Of a DNA stretch of 13,227 nucleotides, positions 13,191 to 13,227 are shown piece after piece (position 1 is the first letter of the stretch; every line of letters begins with the position of its first letter). This DNA comes from Acholeplasmataceae bacterium. Its GTDB lineage: Bacteria > Bacillota > Negativicutes > Acidaminococcales > Acidaminococcaceae. The stretch spans positions 1-13,227 of the forward strand of contig JAAYIB010000156.1 in the NCBI GenBank assembly GCA_012744295.1. Direction: 5' to 3'. Below the pieces are notes generated by a model that did no database searches, was not told the DNA's origin, and saw only the letters and a program-made list of their open reading frames with translations. Made by a program: the position numbers and the translations under genes.

Positions 13191-13227
13191 ATGTTATTTT
13201 TGCGGGTGCCTTGACAATGGACGCCGG

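Overview
The window looks like a chromosomal stretch of a Bacillota (Firmicutes) bacterium. Evidence: a T-box riboswitch in front of leuA, strong AGGAGG-type ribosome binding sites, consensus TTGACA/TATAAT promoters with 17-base spacers, intrinsic terminators after almost every unit, and tRNA genes with encoded CCA ends. A Negativicutes-like anaerobe is my guess from the gene mix, but the sequence does not prove it. There is no phage, transposase, CRISPR array or obvious recent island.

Layout. Bases 1-430 hold the 3' end of a branched-chain amino acid type ABC substrate-binding protein and its terminator. Bases 441-2533 are a single-gene unit: consensus promoter, leucine-type T-box leader, leuA (2-isopropylmalate synthase, long type) and terminator. 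Bases 2608-7260 appear to be a four-gene operon: DUF1015 protein, serC (overlapping it by one base), a binuclear-metal amidohydrolase and an Asp/Glu racemase-family enzyme. It ends at a bidirectional terminator shared with the convergent lemA-TPM pair, which reads leftward from a consensus promoter at 8638-8666. Divergent from that pair is a CaiB/BaiF-family enzyme (8776-9933) whose residues look more like alpha-methylacyl-CoA racemase than a plain CoA-transferase. A bidirectional terminator separates it from a leftward tRNA-Arg gene. A leftward AlkA-like DNA glycosylase follows.

The right end is organised around two tRNA arrays, Asp-Gly-Trp (10917-11148) and Asp-Phe-Gly-Cys (12822-13141). 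They share identical tRNA-Asp and tRNA-Gly copies. Between them lie a MORN-repeat lipoprotein gene, whose 3' end appears broken by two frameshifts, and an unrecognised 227-residue protein.

How the genes fit together: the left half is about amino acids, with branched-chain uptake, leucine synthesis gated by uncharged tRNA-Leu, and serine synthesis coupled to an undefined amidohydrolase/racemase pair. The middle is cell-envelope (LemA/TPM) and CoA-ester chemistry. The right end is translation (eight tRNAs) plus two small accessory genes. The observations most worth checking are the amidohydrolase/racemase pair in the serC operon, the double frameshift in the MORN gene, the extra A in the tRNA-Arg acceptor stem, and the duplicated tRNA arrays. 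I saw no clear evidence of a wholly new multi-gene system.
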